From contig NC_064653.1 of assembly GCF_001723175.1 (NCBI RefSeq), positions 372,001 through 436,000 of the forward strand: a DNA stretch of 64,000 nt, written 5' to 3'. The translations under genes and the position numbers were made by a program. Origin of the DNA: Penicillium oxalicum. Its lineage: Eukaryota > Ascomycota > Eurotiomycetes > Eurotiales > Aspergillaceae. Numbering within the stretch: position 1 is the first letter of the stretch; each line of letters opens with the position of its first letter. The notes beneath the pieces were generated by a model, which had not been told where the DNA came from, made no database searches, and saw only the letters and a program-made list of their open reading frames with translations. Of the stretch, positions 23,901 through 35,256 are shown piece by piece.

Positions 23901-26551
23901 TTCGGCTCACGCTGCTTGCGCAAATCAATCCCTTCCCGGCTCGGGGGGCGGGAGAATGCCTCTCTTGTTGATTCGTCTTCGTAGACAGAATCTCCCTCGT
24001 CTTCTTCGCTCTCCGGATTGGACTCCTGCACACTCGTGAGGCCCGTCGCTGGTCGACCTTTTGATCGAATGAGATCCATGATCTTAGTTGCCTCATTGAG
24101 ATAGTCCTGAGTTGTGATGGATCCTTTTCGCGAAGAATCACTTGTGCCGGTGACCTTAACAAGCGGTATGTCGCCCTCGAGAGAAAACGAGTCCGAGTAG
24201 TCACGCTGATCAAAATTTGTCTCGGAGTACTCTCCACTTGGTGCAATTCTTGATTCGTGAGAAGAACGGATTTGGCTCGGCGTTGGCGTTCGTGGGCGCT
24301 GTATTGACTGTGAGAGGCCTGGAGGTGCAAGATAGTCCCCATTCTCAGCTTGCATCCCGTGTTGTAATAAGCTTCTCTGCAGAAGAGACATGCTTTCGCC
24401 CAGATTGGATGAAGGGTCATCATGCGCCAAAGGAACCTCGGGCTCAGCACTGTCATCCCGTAGTATCGTTCGACGTCGCTTTGGACGGGGATCTGCTGGA
24501 GTCGCTTTGGGAACACGCTTCGTTTCAGAAAAGCCCATGTTTTCCTTTTCATATTTTCGAGATGTCACGCGGGTACGTTGAGGACCGAAGTAGCTCTGTC
24601 TGGTCCAGGCGGATGGTTTTCGAGTAAACCCTGAGCTTGCTGATCTCGCGTATCGAAGAGAATCCTGTCTTTGAGATGACCATCGCAGATATTGCTGTCG
24701 ATCAGAAGATCGCTTCCGTGATGTAGGTCGCGAGCCAAAGCCTTGGATTTCATCATAAATCAATTTATTCTCATATGGGCTTGCATCTGAGAAGTCAAAT
24801 TTGTCGAGCTCGCCATCCCCAAATCGACTAATTCTGGGGCGATGCGCATTTCGTGATGCCAGTCGCTCGTTGAGTCTCGATGAAATCTCGGCTCGTGGTT
24901 CGTGGTGAGAGTTGAGGAAGCTGCGGCTCTCGCCTTTACGCCGAGCCTCTTCCGACGGTGACGGCGGTTCATCACCGTCGGAGCCGTCGCCAAATGCCCC
25001 TTCAAATTGACTCATGCGTCGCATTAATCTATTGTTCGTGAATGTGTCGTACTCGCCAAACAGCTTGAGGGGACTGCCAGAGGAAGGCATTGTGCCATCC
25101 TTCGAATCAGCATCCCCAGATCCAGCTGTGGAGGGTCGAACGTGAGATGAGGTTGGGCGAGGTAATACAGGTGATTTGTTGTTTTGGGAGCGGCCAAACA
25201 GAGGAGAATTGCGGATCTTCGTGTTAACGACACCGTTTGGCCGCTTGCGGTGAGAGGGAAAGGGCGAAGGGGAGAATTTTTGATGGAAAGCACGACTCGC
25301 CCCACGACGACTGAAGTCTGCAGTGCCCATGGAGAGATCCTGCGGTAGAGAATGACTTGTCACGTCCAGAAGGCTGTCATCGCGGGACTGGAGATCAAGT
25401 TGCGGCTCGCTGTGGTTGTAAAAGAGGAAGCTGTCGCTGGCTGGAGAGTCAGGTCGCCGCTCAGGATCAAGCGATAGACTCTCCAATTTGTTCGTGACCT
25501 GCTTCAGCGCAGACTTAATCACTTCAGACGCCGCTCCGCCATCCAAGGTATTTGGTCGTGTAAAAGTAATTGGCGTGATTCCCTCGTTTCGGAGATCCTC
25601 CAGTCCACTAGCAGTTCGAACACCCAGATCGTCTATTTGAGATGCTTCATCGACAATGAAATCGGCGCCCGATGGAGAACTTTCTCCTGACGCGCGACCG
25701 AGTGTACCACTTTGCGATGTTGTTTTTTCCTCGGACCCAGCTTCCTCCACTACCTCCGTCTCGGCATTGTCTTTCTCATCCGCGATCGGTGCACTTCCGC
25801 GTCGGGAAGTTATATCGGTAAACTCCCATAGCTGTTCATCTGGCTTGGTGAAGGGCATGGAACCCCCTCGGCCCGGCCCAGAGCCGGGGGATGGAGGCTT
25901 GAAGACACTTTCGAGACCCATCGGCGCGAACAAGTCGCGTTGATCAGCTGCTGTGATCTCTCCGCGCACGAGCCGTCTGCGCCATTCCGGGGTGTCGCCT
26001 CCATCCTTTCGCCCTTTGGTCGACTTGATTTGCACGGTATCGGTACCTTGTAAACTCGAGGGTGTGCCAGATTGACTTGAGACATTGGAGACGGATCGCA
26101 GGGGAGAACGCGTGTCCATGTTTGACAATTGCTTGTCAAACGTCCCCAAGCTCGGCCGAGGGCTTCCCTTGGGTGTGGTCTTCGGGGAGTTCTTTCGAGA
26201 GGGTTTCGGGGATGGCTTTGGCGAGGCCTTTGGAGTTTCTCTTCGTGACCTCGTCGGCGTGGAGGAGACCGGCTTGGGCGGAGGCCGAATCGTGGGCGTA
26301 CGAGGAGTCTTTGGTTTCGGAGGCTCCCGTCTGATGAAGTGACATGGTCGGGTAACTTTTTTCGAGTGATCGACTGGGGATGGCCGTTGTGCGATGGATC
26401 GGCGGGCTGCCACTGGAATGCGACTTGGGGAATTCAGAGAAGGTCGAGGGGAGGAACCGAGGAGATTTCGAGATGGCTCCTCTGTGGTCGGCGTCGCAGG
26501 CGCTGAAGGCCAGTCATCAGACAGACTGTCTAGCCAAGGTTCATTGCCCAT
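20942..26551 (-). CDS. snaD: Leucine-rich-repeat scaffold of the septation initiation network (Cdc11/SnaD type)
   Basis: Two exons (26551-22164 and 22106-20942), 57-nt intron, 1850 residues. The ATG at 26551 (MGNEPWLDSLSDDW) is used because the open frame upstream starts only with GTG. The first 1300 residues are low-complexity, rich in Ser, Pro, Arg and Lys, with many SP/TP sites. From about residue 1325 to 1720 there is a run of SDS22-like leucine-rich repeats (LEDLDVSDNNIGQLSG, LQYLDISGNGIETLNG, LRELDLSHNKLESVHN). The intron falls inside this array without breaking the repeat register. A long disordered N-terminus with C-terminal LRRs is the layout of fission-yeast Cdc11 and Aspergillus SnaD, the spindle-pole-body platform for the septation kinase cascade. 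Layout and repeats are seen; the role is inferred. Confidence 0.8.
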
Positions 26552-27981
26552 TTTCTTGTTTTGTTTTGAGGGTCGACTTTTGTTGTGATGCGGACCGAGC
26601 AGCGCGCGTAGTGCAGGGCGGCGCACGCTCCGTCTTGGGGATCGAGGAAATCGAGCGATTGACCGGAGCTATTTCACGTATGATCCAGCCTGAAGACATG
26701 AGTTCAGTTGAGTAGACCAGAGAGTCTTCGCATCGGCGAGGTCTGAGACTTGAACGGTGGGATAACGAGTGCGGAGTTGTTGGTCCGAGCCAGATTCAGC
26801 TCCACTCAAGCTCCTCCTTGTTTATTGCGACCAGGTACAAGTACACCCCAGTCACTAATTATAGGGTACGATGTACCACTCGACTTGGATCAAATCGCAT
26901 GTCGGACCGGGCACAAGGGTGAAATTGCGATGATGACCTGCTTTATTTCCCCACTGCACCAGCACTAGCGAATATTGGTGGCGATGTTCTAGATGGTTCA
27001 CATCCCCCTACGGTGCCTTGCTTGAAAATACAGAGCCATCGCCCACTCAGGAAGACCTTCATGTGTTCTCGTGCCTGGCCATCCACAACTTCCCGAACCA
27101 ATTCCGATTTGTCTGTCGCCATTGGCCGCCGAGTGTCGATGTATATCGTTCAGACCCACTCCAAGTCGGTTGTCCAACCGAACAGATGGTTTATGCTGCT
27201 TCAAATGTCATGCATGTTATCTCGAATTATATTTTGGGAGCAGCCCGGTAGACTCGGATTTTCAGATTTTTCGTTAGTAGCTTGAAAAAAAATTTGTTGA
27301 ACTGGAGGTGATACATATTAATCTGCTGGCGATCTGCCTTGGTGTCTAGAATCTGAACACTTTCAAAATGTTGCCCTTGAATCGAATGCACCTCTCTAGA
27401 CAGGTCATTTAAACATGGACAACCAAAAACACATGGTGGGAGTTCTTGTCTGCCTAGACATTTCACACGCTACCTTTTGGAAACAACGTAAACAAAGGGA
27501 GCGAATATACAAGATCCATGACCTTGACTTTAATGAAGACTGGCCAGCAACTTTGGAGGAGCTGGATGAAAGTCCGACGCTGTCGGCGCGATCCGTTATC
27601 ATATATTGTCTTCAATCGACGAGTACCCGGCAAATTTGCTGATTCATGCTCTATTGTTTTGTCGAGCAGAGGCCACGAGAGGCGTCTTGAAGTGGAAGAA
27701 GCCGCTAAAAAGGCGAGAAACGTGTATACGGCCTTTAAAAAGCTTTACTTGTGGTACGTGATAGGTACTCGATGAGGGCCAGAACCGCAGTCGGTGCCAA
27801 GTCACAGACGTCTACTGGAGTTCAAGGGCGAAATCTTAAAGAGCGCGGAGATGAGACTGAAAAAAAGTTTATTGACCATGTAACGCCGTCGATGACAAAT
27901 CATTAACCCATCCACCGTCTTCTGCAAGAAGTACAAAGTGACACGAGATGAAAAAAGAATGTATTAGTCTGCAGACGCTTT
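26552..27981. other. Intergenic region
   Basis: SIN-scaffold promoter at the left, UTP8-like 3' side at the right. A frame at 27415-27642 (75 codons, ATG start) is hydrophilic with no recognisable domain. I do not call it a gene. Confidence 0.5.
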
Positions 27982-30842
27982 TTAAACAACCAGCTTCTCA
28001 AATGAGTATTTACCAGCCGCCTTACGACGAAGATATCCGACTTCACGGCTAGTGCGGGTCTTGACTTCACCAGTAGAGTTCAAAATCTTCTTGCGCGAGA
28101 CATCCAGCGAGGGTGGCTTCAACGACAAAGGCAAGATCTTGCCGCTGGCGTCTCCATCGAAGCCCTCCTCGCCCTCTTCAGGCCTGGCAAAGACCATCAA
28201 GTCAGCTCCGTTGAGCTTCTCGCACCGAATCAAATGAGACGGCGCAGGAGTGGCGGATTCGTCGATCTTGGCAACAGCGTCCGCTGCGGAGGTCGATGCA
28301 TCGACAACCTGGTTGGCAAAGCGGAGGTACTCGCGCAAGATGCCCTTCAGATAGGTAGCTTCTTCAACTCCCGCAAGGGCAGCGGACACCTCGGACTTCA
28401 TATCGGCAATAAGCTCCATCTCACGACTTGCAGAATCCACGGCAGCATCGGATTCATTTTCAAGTTCATTGTCAGCGGGCAGGGCAGAAATCCATCCAGA
28501 CGGCCCAACAGCATCAACGGCAGCGGTAATGAGATCGACTATGACATCGAGCGATAGAGGGGGAGTTATCTGATCGAGAGTGATGGGAGTAGGAGGGTTT
28601 TCCGTGAAGCGGGATGTATGGCCACCGGTCGCAAGAGCAAGACGAAGGTGGTGTACCATGGAGATCAGCTCAGGACGAGAAAGAATGGAGCGGAGTGACC
28701 TCACTACCGAAGGCAGAGGCTGCGCATGGATTTTCTGAAGCGACAAGTTCAGACCGGTGAAGATGTCCTTCAGGCTTGTAATTCCGCCCCCGAGGTGACG
28801 AGTTAGCTCTTGAGTAGGTGTCGCGATCTCCCCATCGGTAATCAGGCGGGCAGTTTCCTCCAAAACTCCAGAATGCATCCGCGCTTGGCCCAGGAAGAAT
28901 TTAAGAGCAAATGCAAGCTCATCAGCGGCGATGATGGCAGGGCCCTGGAGAACGGCATTCACATGCTTCAGTGAGGGGTCGGAGTCGATGAGAGCTTGAA
29001 TGAAGGATCCAGTTGGGAATGATTGGAGAATGCGCGGCTTGCAAGCTCGTCGTAGCGCGATCTCGACGTTTTCTGGGGAGAGGTGCCCGATACGGATGAG
29101 CCATTGGCAAGATTTCGCTGGCCATAGAGTGACACGAAGTTGAGAGGATGAGGATGCTGAGGCTTTATCTGTGACAGCAAAGTCTTTCACGGCGAAGATC
29201 TTGGCCAGTAAGAAGAGCGTGGACTCAGAGCTGACATGCGATTGTGGGAGACTTTTCAAGTCTTCTGACGACCCAAAGTAATCGGAAACAGCCTTGTCAA
29301 AAAGCTCTGTGTCCGAAGATTTAGTCGCTTGATCAATGGCAACAGTCAAAGCATGCCACTTCTCAGCCTCCTCGGCATTTTTCAAATGCAGCGAGGCCAT
29401 ATTATCAGATCGGTGCTTCTTAGACATGTCCCACTGGGAGGCGGATGAGCCGATACCACGACCGATCGCGTCGATAAGAAGACCGTCTCGTGATCGCTTG
29501 AGCGAAGGCGCCGATTGTCCGTGTAAAGACGTCACATCGAAAGCGATCAAAGTATTGGCTTTCATGGCTACTGCGAGGCCCAATTTGGCAAAATAGCTGA
29601 TGAAAACCGTCGGCCCGTCCGTAGTTGACATGGAGCCCAGAGCGATATCTTTGGTGGCAATGCTTCGCTGAACAGATTGGAATTGGGTGTCGTAGATTGC
29701 GATAAGTGATTCACTCGCACCAATGACACATTGAGGAGAGATACGCATGATCGACGTGAATTGATCCGCAAGGACAAAATGTGAGGCCACGGCAGGTGAG
29801 TATTGGGACAGGTCGAAATTCACAAAGCCATGTTCGAATGAAAGCTGAAGACCCGCCGTGCCTGAATGGAAGTTCCACTGGAAGGAGCTGTTGGTCTTCA
29901 CCTTCTCAAGACCGGCCGGAGTAGGGAGCTGAATCGTCTGGATGTGTCTGAGTCGCTGACTTTCCTCAACGCCACGGGAGTTCGATGCTGAGTTGGCAGG
30001 AACTGAGAAAAGTTGAATATACACATTGTCCAACACCACGGTATCGGCTTCTTTTGGGTGGGAGACCAGGAGCAGGATGGAGGGTTCTTCGGTGCCCGTC
30101 AAGGGCGAGTCACCAAGCGCAAGACTGGCTAAATCTTGTCTGCGCTTGAAAAGACCTTTCTTTGCATCTTCGAGATCGATCAAGAAGCATGAGTGAACGG
30201 CATGGGTCGAGGAATGCTTCGCGATCTCGCTGTGTTGAAGGCTCCAATACTGGGTCTTGAGATCAGATGACATGCGACGAATGCGCCCATCTGTTTGCAC
30301 CGCCAAAACATCGTAAGAGCCTAGTTCTGAGGCTTCAGAATCATTGGATGGCACAATGCCCACAAATGTAACTGGGCTCTTCGAATCCGTAATAGTGGTG
30401 CCAGAAGAGGAGATGGTGGGTGCACTGGAGCCTGTGCTGATCTCCTCGAAAAAGCATTTGATTTGATGTTCAGGCTTGGTCACAGCGGCATAAGTCTGTC
30501 TTTTCACGATGGACTTGTTTCGAAGCTTGCGGCGTACGGAGCAAGGTCGGCACGAAAATGTAGACTGCGCCGGCACGGCGTAAGAAGTCACCAATTTTGG
30601 TGTTTGAACCTGGAGTCAAGTCAAAAAACAAGCATTAGTGGGTGTTTACTCTTTGCAAGTGTTTTTTCAAGGCGCACATTGTAAATATTGATGGCCTCGC
30701 CATCGACGGCCACCGCAAGTTCATAGCGCTTGCGCTTCTTGCCCTCCGCAAGGCTGTTGACTTCACCGATGCGAGTCTGTCCGGTCGCGGCATGAAGTGG
30801 GCGAGGCAATTGCGCAAGCACTGATGGAGCCTGCAGATCCAT
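27982..30842 (-). CDS. utp8: Utp8-like U3 snoRNP / t-UTP subcomplex protein
   Basis: Two exons (30842-30678 and 30609-27982), 68-nt intron, 930 residues. Exon 1 begins MDLQAPSVLAQLPRPLHAATG and carries KRKRYELAVAVDGEAINIYN. The join gives NIYNVQTPKLVTSYAVP, followed by a Cys-containing SCRPCSVRRK segment. The donor GTGCGC is weak, but phase and sense require it. The N-terminal half is predicted beta-rich (propeller-like), the C-terminal half helical, and it ends in a basic tail. This fits fungal Utp8, a subunit of the t-UTP complex that couples rDNA transcription to early 18S processing in the nucleolus. No catalytic motif. Assignment rests on recalled N-terminal similarity, so it is moderate; another SSU-processome propeller protein is the main alternative. 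Confidence 0.65.
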
Positions 30843-31324
30843 GACTGGCGAATATTCTCAATTCTGGCCCAATCGTTCGTGAAATCTGCTTCAATTCCTG
30901 TATCGCAGCTTTTGCAGAGATGACCTAACGGGGAAATCTGAAAAATTTTCGGGACAACGAAGGCCCGGACCCGCCATGATATCGTTCCCAAGAGGGTTTA
31001 GTGTCACGGGATCGCTCTGTGCACGGCAGCCGGAGAGAGAAGTGGAGACTTCACGGAGGGCCGTCGTGATAAACGCGGTGGTTGGAGGTCTGCCCCCGGT
31101 GGAAGATGACATAAGCTAATTAAACCCGACGCGCTCTGGACGGTCCGATAATCGCGTCGGACGTGTTGCTTTCGATCAATTAGAGCCCAAAGTTACATGA
31201 TCACTGGAGCAGGCCGGGCATCTGCGTCGTTCATGTCGAGCGTGGGACCCGTCCCCAGGTGTATACAAAATCTTGACGGGTGCCCTATTTCGACACAATT
31301 CATGAATCTGCAGCTCTACTTCGC
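30843..31324. promoter_or_regulatory. Bidirectional promoter between UTP8-like and ELG1-like genes
   Basis: 482 bp separate two divergent start codons. The region must hold both promoters and leaders. No clear TATA box; nothing else recognised. Confidence 0.55.
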
Positions 31325-34300
31325 ATGGATACTATTGTATCCAGTTCAGCAATGGTCATGGGCCAAGGCCAGCAGCCTGTAGTTCATCCTTTCTTCCGCA
31401 AAGGTAATTTTTTTGCTCCTGAATGACTTCGGCTGGCCTTTCTTGGTGCTCACATACCCATTGCAGATGTCGTTCTTGCTGGTCAACATTCGACATCCCT
31501 TCAAGATGCATCTGTACCCCCCGCGGACTCAGTCAATGCCCACCCGAGTCACACACCACCCACAGCAGCAGGTTCAACTCATGAGCACACGACACAACCG
31601 CTGTTGCCCTATGTCCTCGAGTACCCCATGACTCAGGGCTCAGAGATCTCCGGCGCAGACGAAGACCCGAACGCGAGCAGACGCAAGAGGCGGAAGACAG
31701 ACCGGACAAAGAAGACCCATCAAGATCAGCCATTGCAAGCTGGCCTGACCAGCTGGCTTGGGACAGAAAACCCTGGGTGGGTTGCCCCGAAGGGTGTCGA
31801 GGCTTCAGAAAGCACGAAGCAAGCCTCCCTCAAGGCCTCTGTCTCAGACGATCGGCCGCTCCGAGATTTGAACTCCGCAGAGGTTTCAAATTTGGAGGGG
31901 TGTTCATCGAGGCCGCGAAAAATCGTAAAGCTCAATCTCAACGGGCGATTGCTGAGTTCACCTCCAGGCAGTCCTGCTGAAGCCAATGCCCCGGGGGAAG
32001 ACCCAAGACGACGCGGCAGATCTCAAGCATCGGCAACTAAGCTAGTCGTTTTAAAATACTCGTCGGCTCACCGGGAAAGGATCTCGAAAATGATGGTTGA
32101 TATACAGAACCCTCGGAACAGAGATGCGATGAGAAGTTCGACCCATACGAATATTTCGAAGGCTCCTGCGCGACCAGTGAACAACCAGAAAATTCCAACC
32201 CATCCATTTTTTGCTCGGAAAGCTACCTTGCAGCGGCCGAACATGGCTTCAGGCGACTCGTGTTCCATCGCAGATAGCCGTCTCAGTTCTGCCAACTCAG
32301 GAGAGCGACCATCGACAGGAAATGACGGGAAACCATTTCAGTTTTCATCTAAATTATCAGCTCAGGGATTCAGTCAACGAAGCATTAAACTTCCCTCGCT
32401 GGTGCATCCACTTTGGCCACCTCAAGGCCTTGTGCATGTCCGTGGCCCATCCTCGCCACCACAGCGTCACCTCTGTTCGACAAGTTCTAGTTATGATTAT
32501 AAGAAATCGAAGTCACGGACGATATTGGTGAATGACGAAGAGAATGCTCTTCTAGCCAGCACCGTGCAGGCGCGAGAGCTTGCATTGCACAAATTCGGGA
32601 GTCTGGAGCAAAAGAAGACGGCTCTGCGTCTGCCAGAGCGACGTGTTGCCAGTGGACAAGGTTTGCAAGGCGCTATAGAGAGCCAATTGTCTTGGAATCT
32701 CTCCGGTCACTCGAGACCTATGGCCTCGACCTCTCCAGTGGTCAAAAAGCTATACTTGTCGCTACCTTCATCCACATCTGCGTTTGACAGCGGCAAGTAT
32801 GAGACCCATCTCTGGTCTCACAAATATAGCCCTGAAAGCGCCGCGGATGTGCTTCAACCCGGGCGGGAAGTTCAAATGCTCCGTGACTGGCTTTTTCAAA
32901 TGAAAGTTAGTGCTGTTGATATTGGTAACCAGCCTTGTGAGAGTGTGAGGCATAAACAAAAACGTCACAAGAAGCGCAAGAAGCGCAAAGTCGATAACGA
33001 GCTTGATGGCTTCATCGTCTCAAGTGGCGAAGAGGCCTCTGAAATGGACCCATTGTCTGGATCAGACGATGAGTTGGCAGGCGAAGTTACCGTTGCTGGA
33101 CCTAAAACGCTCATCAGATCTGGGGGTATTACTAGCCAGGTCCAGCATGGGCGTGAAAAGCCCCGTTTGAAAAATGTCATTCTCATCAGTGGTGCATCAG
33201 GCTGTGGTAAAACAGCATCAGTCTATGCGGCAGCCAAGGAGCTCGACTTTGAGGTATTTGAGATCAACTCCGGTTCCCGGAGGAGCGCGCGAGACATGCT
33301 TGAGAAGGTTGGGGATATGACACAGAATCACCTTGTGCAGCTCCTGAATGACAAGGATGATGGCTTATCCCAACCCAACCTCCAAGCAGAGAGTGGTGAT
33401 TCTAGGCAGAACAAACTCAAAGGCTTTTTCAAGGGCCAACCACCGAAAAAGACACCTCAAAGTTGTGCAGATTCCTCGCCCAAAGATTCCCCGCCCGAAA
33501 TTGAAACCAAGCGAGGACGCGAGCAAAAGCAATCGTTGATTTTGTTCGAAGAAGCCGATATTCTTTTCGAGGAGGACCGGCAATTTTGGAGCGGGGTGTT
33601 GACCATCATCAGTCAGTCCAAAAGGCCTATCATCATCACTTGCAATGATGAGAGTCTGATTCCGGTGGAGGAGATTTCTTTTCATGCCATTTTGCGGTAT
33701 CAGCGGCCCTCCTTGGAAGTCGCGTTGGACTACTTGCTGCTTGTTGCTGCCAAAGAAGGGCACATTCTGCAAAGAGATTCTGTCAACAGGCTCTATACTG
33801 CGGGGGGAATGGACCTCCGCAGGTCATTGATCGATTTAAATTTTTGGTGCCAGATGGGCGTCGGCAGTGAAAAGGGAGGCTTGGACTGGATACTTCCTAT
33901 TTGGCCCCCCGGGGCGAATGTGGATGAGAATGGCGAACGATTACGTGTCCTCAGTATGAATACGTACAAGTCTCATATGGGCTGGTTCAACCGTGACCTG
34001 CTCATGGAAGATGAGGAATTAACGAAACGGACTGAAACTCAACACAATGCCTCGCAGTGGTGGGGTATTCGCCCTCGAGATGCCGAGGGTGCGGCTGATT
34101 TGAGCACAATAGAGTCAATGCCTGCCGAAAGCTATCGCTCCATGACGAAGCTTGGCCAACTCGAGTTATTGAGCCGCGAGGCAGACTACCTCGAGATGAG
34201 GAGTGCCCTTGATATTCTTAGCCTTGGTGATTCAATCGAATTGTGCGAGGTGAGTTGTACCTTATTCCTCAAAACAAACTCTTTGCCTGACAGTTTTCTA

Positions 34301-35003
34301 GGATATTCTTGACACATCTTCTCCGCCTATTACGGAAACACAACGACTCAACTATATCGAAGCGTATCCTCTTCTACAAGCCGACCTGCTGCCGGACTAC
34401 TCGTCCTTGAAACCATCAATCACGGCAACCTTTGAGTCGTTGATATCTCTTCACTTTCGCCCGCCCATTCAGAATCTTGAATACGCCAGCGCGGGTGCAA
34501 TCTTCAATGTCTGGGCGCAGTCAACAATGCGTCATAGAACACCTTTCTCAAACCCTCAAGCACTGCGGAAGACATTTGAGCCCATCATGCGAGCGAGTCA
34601 GTCCGCAGTTTCGCTTCCTGGCCGCCTTGCACCGTCGTTCGAGAATGGCATTGCGCCTATCACCGAGGACATTGCGCCATATGTTCGCGCAATAATGTCC
34701 TACGATGGTCGTCTTCAGGAATACAGAGAGAGTTTGTATGCAGTCCTTGTCCAGGATAACGGAGGAGTCCCTGAAAAACGAAAGCGAACCACCCGCGCCA
34801 GTCGGGCGGCCTTGGAAGGAGGGAGCAAGGCCTCGACTCGTAAAGAGCGCTGGTTTCCAGATGACATGAATTACATCGCGGTTCAAAGAACTGGGCGTCC
34901 TGAATGGCAGCAGCACCTATACGACATGGGTCATTATCACATTCAACCCGCCGTTGACTCGACGGGGTCTTGCAGTGAGCCTCTCTCTGGCGAAGAGGCT
35001 TGA
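31325..35003 (+). CDS. elg1: Elg1/ATAD5-like AAA+ PCNA unloader
   Basis: Three exons (31325-31403, 31467-34249, 34302-35003), introns of 63 and 52 nt, 1187 residues. Exon 1 encodes only 26 residues and holds a canonical PIP box, QPVVHPFF (residues 17-24). A weaker copy, KIPTHPFF, is near residue 270. A low-complexity basic region follows. The AAA+ core has Walker A GASGCGKT near residue 600 and LILFEEADILFEED near 718 as Walker B; the usual DE is EE, as often in this clamp-loader-like family. A basic patch (KRHKKRKKRK) precedes the ATPase. The C-terminus is helical and would bind Rfc2-5. Elg1-RFC removes PCNA, including SUMOylated PCNA, from DNA after replication, in the nucleus. Domains seen; function from family knowledge. 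Confidence 0.87.
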
Positions 35004-35256
35004 AATCTCGCTATATTGCAATTGGGTTCTGGCGGTTTTTCAACGACCTTATAATTTGAGCCTTACTATAACGAATTAGAATTCTTTACAGCAAGATCTC
35101 AGAATGTCGACTCGTAGTATGTTCCAGCTATTAGTGCCCTGTTTAAGAACATGGAAAGCATGAGTCTCTTCTGGTAAAAGTAGGTCGCCAAGAGGTACTT
35201 TGATCGAACAAACAGAGTTATCAGAAAGAAAGGGAATGCGCTCTCGTGTCAATCAG

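Noticed and set aside
27415..27642. 75-codon ATG frame in the intergenic region
   Set aside because: No domain, splice partner or family recognised; too little support to call.
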